DNA of 64,000 nt from Flavobacterium sp. WC2421. Lineage in GTDB: Bacteria; Bacteroidota; Bacteroidia; Flavobacteriales; Flavobacteriaceae. The stretch is taken from the NCBI RefSeq assembly GCF_040822115.1, contig NZ_CP162004.1:3271001-3335000 (forward strand), in the 5' to 3' direction. Position numbers and translations under genes: made by a program. Below, piece by piece: positions 61,712 to 64,000 of the stretch (the stretch's first letter is position 1; each line of letters opens with the position of its first letter). A model generated the notes under the pieces. The model was not told where the DNA came from. It did not search any database and saw only the letters and a list, made by a program, of their open reading frames with translations.

Positions 61712-64000
61712 TCATTTCAAATTTTTAATATAAGGTTGTAAAGCTTTTTCAAACTTTGGAAGATTTAAAACTAAAAATTCATTCATTATTTCCCAATCTG
61801 ATTCATTAAATAAGTTGACCTCTTGTTTTTCTATTTTGATACGACTCATTTTATTTTCAGGGAGTTCTTCCCAAAAAAATGTACTACCAAACTCTTGTTC
61901 TATTACTTCTTTGTTTTTATGTAGTTTCTTAAAGTACATTTTGTTTATTTCTTTACTTGATGTAAGAATGGATAATTCAATTCTTACATAAGATTTAGTT
62001 GCAACAAATGCAAATGAGACTCCTGCAGTACCTGCCCCTGAAGCTATCCAGTGGTCTTTAGATGCATTTACATTAGCAAATAAGGCAGTATTTTTTATTA
62101 ATGGCAATAGTTGTTGCCAATACCTTTTTCTAACATTGAAACGATTTGGTTCTGATTCGTTACCATTTCCTGAAGAATATTTGATTAATAAGTCCTCCTC
62201 CATTTCAAACAAGGTAAGCAATCTTTTTAAACTACTAAACTTGTTATTACTATCCATGTTAGCTTCAACAAACCATCCGTTAATTACTTCTTGCGGAGAT
62301 CTAAAATCAGATGTGTTTCTTGTTATTTTGAAAACCTCTTGATTATTCACCAATAATTGTGAATTCTTTTCATAAAGGCTTCTAATTACATAAACATACA
62401 TTTGGGAAACTGTATCCTCTTCAATTTTAGTATTTTCAAAAATAAAATATTCTAGTTTTTTATTCTTTGGACTTTCAGTATCAAATATGTTTTGTTCATC
62501 TAAAGAATCTTCATTTTCAAGAATTACAACATCAGGGTATTCCCATATTTTTAAAAACCTATTATAAATTCTTTTTAAGCGGTCTTCATATTTGGAAACA
62601 TCCCAATTGTCTATTGTTTGTAGGTAAGAGTTCAACCACAGTCTACTGTACTTATAACCTTGTGCACCTTCATCTTTATTCATTTCTTTTTTAGCTAGAA
62701 ATGATTTATTACTTAGCGTTCCATTATTTCCTGAAAGCGTAAGATTACCAATGGTATTTAAATGTTTTTCCTTGAATAAAAAATACTCTTCTGATGATAA
62801 ATCAGTACTCCAAACTTCATTTGGGTTTCTTGGGAAGATGTGTTCTATTGTAATATTTTCATTTGTAGTATTTACATGTTCTCGGTTGTTGTAGTTCTCG
62901 AGCATTTCAAACAGATAATTTCTGTTTTTTGGCTGGGTGTTGTACAAATCCTTATCCTTTAAAGCTGTTTTAATATCTTCATTGCTAGGGAATTTGGCAC
63001 TTCCTTTCTTTTTAACTAACACTTTAGCAATAGAGTCATAATATTCCTCTGTATCTACCTCAGCATACAGGCTCATAAATATTTTATTTAAGGCATTAGT
63101 TGGTAAACCTACAACAAACCTTCTCCAAGCGTAGCTTTGAATCAATTTCAGGACTTTTATTAAATCCTCTTTGCTTAGCAAACCATTTTCTGCATCCTCA
63201 AATACTTGCAATAAAAAAGGGTAGGCTACATTTATTTCTAAACGATTGATGTATTCTAATTCTTTCCTGATGCTTGCATCTGAAACTGTCGATGGGTTTA
63301 CTAATTTTTTATAGTGAATTGATAATGATTTTATGTTTTCTAATTCCTGATGGTAAGCCTCTTCTTTTTTGTTTGAATACAGACTTTTAAACTCCGCGTA
63401 CACCTTATTTTTATTGGGTATTTTCTTGTTGCGTAGTGTTAGGTAATCTCTGATAAATTCTGAAACCAAAGAGCTTTGTTTTATTAGGTCTTTAGCATTT
63501 TCTTCGATAGGGTTCCATATGGTTTCAAAAATTCTATTTTGGTCTTTTGGAGGTAAGTCCATTAAAATGAAATTACGAATCAAATCTGATTGGGATAAAT
63601 CTAATCCTGTTGAATTTAAACTCTCAAAAATACGCTGGGGATCGTCTTTGTCTCTTTCTAATGAAATTTCTACAAATATTAATCGATTTAAACCTCTTAG
63701 AATCACTTCAAAATTATCTTCGTTGATAGCGCTTCTGAAATAGTTGTAATTCTCAATCACATTTGAGAATGTACCAAATTCATTTTGTGTCCCTCGCATT
63801 ATGGCTTGAAATGCTAATGAATTCGTATCTGTTTGTTTTAGCTTTAACTTGCTTGATTCATTTTGAACATATTGATTGGTCAAAAACATATTGTACAATC
63901 TGTCAGCATCCTGTGGTTTACTGTTTTCTTTTGCAAAACGATACAATGCCACATACAAAATATTGATAGTAGTCAATCGTTGTTGTCCATCTATAATTAC
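61712..64000 (-). CDS. DUF262-DUF1524-DUF4268 protein (GmrSD-like), N-terminus cut by the window edge
   Basis: At least 762 residues; the frame is open to base 64000, so the true start lies outside. At the right edge the translation reads VIIDGQQRLTTINIL, the DUF262 (GmrS/ParB-like NTPase) motif, so little of DUF262 before this is missing. DUF262 continues to ~residue 260 (FVEISLERDKDDPQRIFESLN, LDLSQSDLIRNFIL). DUF1524 (GmrD, HNH nuclease) has IEHIFPRNPNEVW and HLNTIGNLTLSGNNG at about 62,600-62,860. The last ~110 residues resemble DUF4268 (SYVRIELSILTSSKEIN, WEELPENKMSRIKI). GmrSD enzymes are type IV restriction systems against modified phage DNA. This fusion sits beside a tRNA integration scar, which supports a defence role (inference). 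Confidence 0.87.
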   Translation of the reverse strand, partial: VIIDGQQRLTTINILYVALYRFAKENSKPQDADRLYNMFLTNQYVQNESSKLKLKQTDTNSLAFQAIMRGTQNEFGTFSNVIENYNYFRSAINEDNFEVILRGLNRLIFVEISLERDKDDPQRIFESLNSTGLDLSQSDLIRNFILMDLPPKDQNRIFETIWNPIEENAKDLIKQSSLVSEFIRDYLTLRNKKIPNKNKVYAEFKSLYSNKKEEAYHQELENIKSLSIHYKKLVNPSTVSDASIRKELEYINRLEINVAYPFLLQVFEDAENGLLSKEDLIKVLKLIQSYAWRRFVVGLPTNALNKIFMSLYAEVDTEEYYDSIAKVLVKKKGSAKFPSNEDIKTALKDKDLYNTQPKNRNYLFEMLENYNNREHVNTTNENITIEHIFPRNPNEVWSTDLSSEEYFLFKEKHLNTIGNLTLSGNNGTLSNKSFLAKKEMNKDEGAQGYKYSRLWLNSYLQTIDNWDVSKYEDRLKRIYNRFLKIWEYPDVVILENEDSLDEQNIFDTESPKNKKLEYFIFENTKIEEDTVSQMYVYVIRSLYEKNSQLLVNNQEVFKITRNTSDFRSPQEVINGWFVEANMDSNNKFSSLKRLLTLFEMEEDLLIKYSSGNGNESEPNRFNVRKRYWQQLLPLIKNTALFANVNASKDHWIASGAGTAGVSFAFVATKSYVRIELSILTSSKEINKMYFKKLHKNKEVIEQEFGSTFFWEELPENKMSRIKIEKQEVNLFNESDWEIMNEFLVLNLPKFEKALQPYIKNLK

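Overview
The window looks like chromosome of a Flavobacterium-type member of the Bacteroidota (Flavobacteriaceae). Evidence seen directly: high A+T, several promoters of the Bacteroidota form TTG-N19/22-TAnnTTTG, almost no Shine-Dalgarno sequences, type IX secretion (T9SS) C-terminal sorting domains, LamG-rich giant secreted proteins, an SRP RNA, and lipoproteins with short lipoboxes. No rRNA or species marker is present, so I do not name a species.

Layout. 1-3.5 kb: a truncated TPR lipoprotein gene, a DUF4331 domain split over two adjacent genes, and a divergent ECF sigma/anti-sigma pair. 3.7-4.6 kb: a tRNA-dihydrouridine synthase. 4.7-13 kb: a surface-protein block with a LamG/Ig protein, a 1482-residue fibre-like protein built on 47 copies of an 18-residue repeat, and a small T9SS-sorted protein. 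13.3-16.5 kb: a fused ResB-CcsA cytochrome c maturation protein. 16.7-20 kb: a tightly packed operon (DUF2520, kdsC, UbiA-type prenyltransferase, maf, small MscS) behind a promoter that predicts a leaderless start. 20-29.7 kb: membrane and envelope genes, two tandem secreted paralogues, a PIG-L protein, a 35-residue membrane protein and a sodium:solute symporter. 29.7-34.8 kb: a minus-strand run (thioredoxin-like, DUF2911, HAD, tcdA, TatD, DUF1684). 34.9-38.4 kb: an MFS transporter and a BlaI/M56 (BlaR1-like) pair with a four-repeat operator array. 38.5-46 kb: a small conserved-looking ORF, tRNA-Arg(ACG), a pentapeptide protein, GNAT, guaC, a histidine kinase/response regulator/AraC group, miaE and glyA. 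46-55 kb: fahA, transaldolase, SDR, SRP RNA, glutaminyl cyclase, hutI, AI-2E transporter, methyltransferase and a VanX-like dipeptidase. 55.4-60.2 kb: a 1605-residue T9SS-secreted LamG protein.

At 60.5 kb the character changes. A 3' fragment of a tRNA-Arg(TCT) gene that keeps its own terminator marks what I read as one junction of an integrated element. To its right come paired TGCAAAC repeats, 0.6 kb of short decayed-looking ORFs, and a large DUF262-DUF1524-DUF4268 (GmrSD-like) gene that runs off the right edge. This is the most likely place for an anti-phage defence island; the rest of the element, including the intact tRNA, would lie beyond the window.

Other points of interest are two copies of a structured 85-95 bp intergenic repeat (one in the 5' leader of blaI), a near-identical promoter shared by tRNA-Arg and the SRP RNA, a hairpin terminator that forms the last codons of two convergent genes, TonB-plug-like repeats plus eight Met-headed heptads in the M56 protein, and heptanucleotide microsatellites beside several genes.
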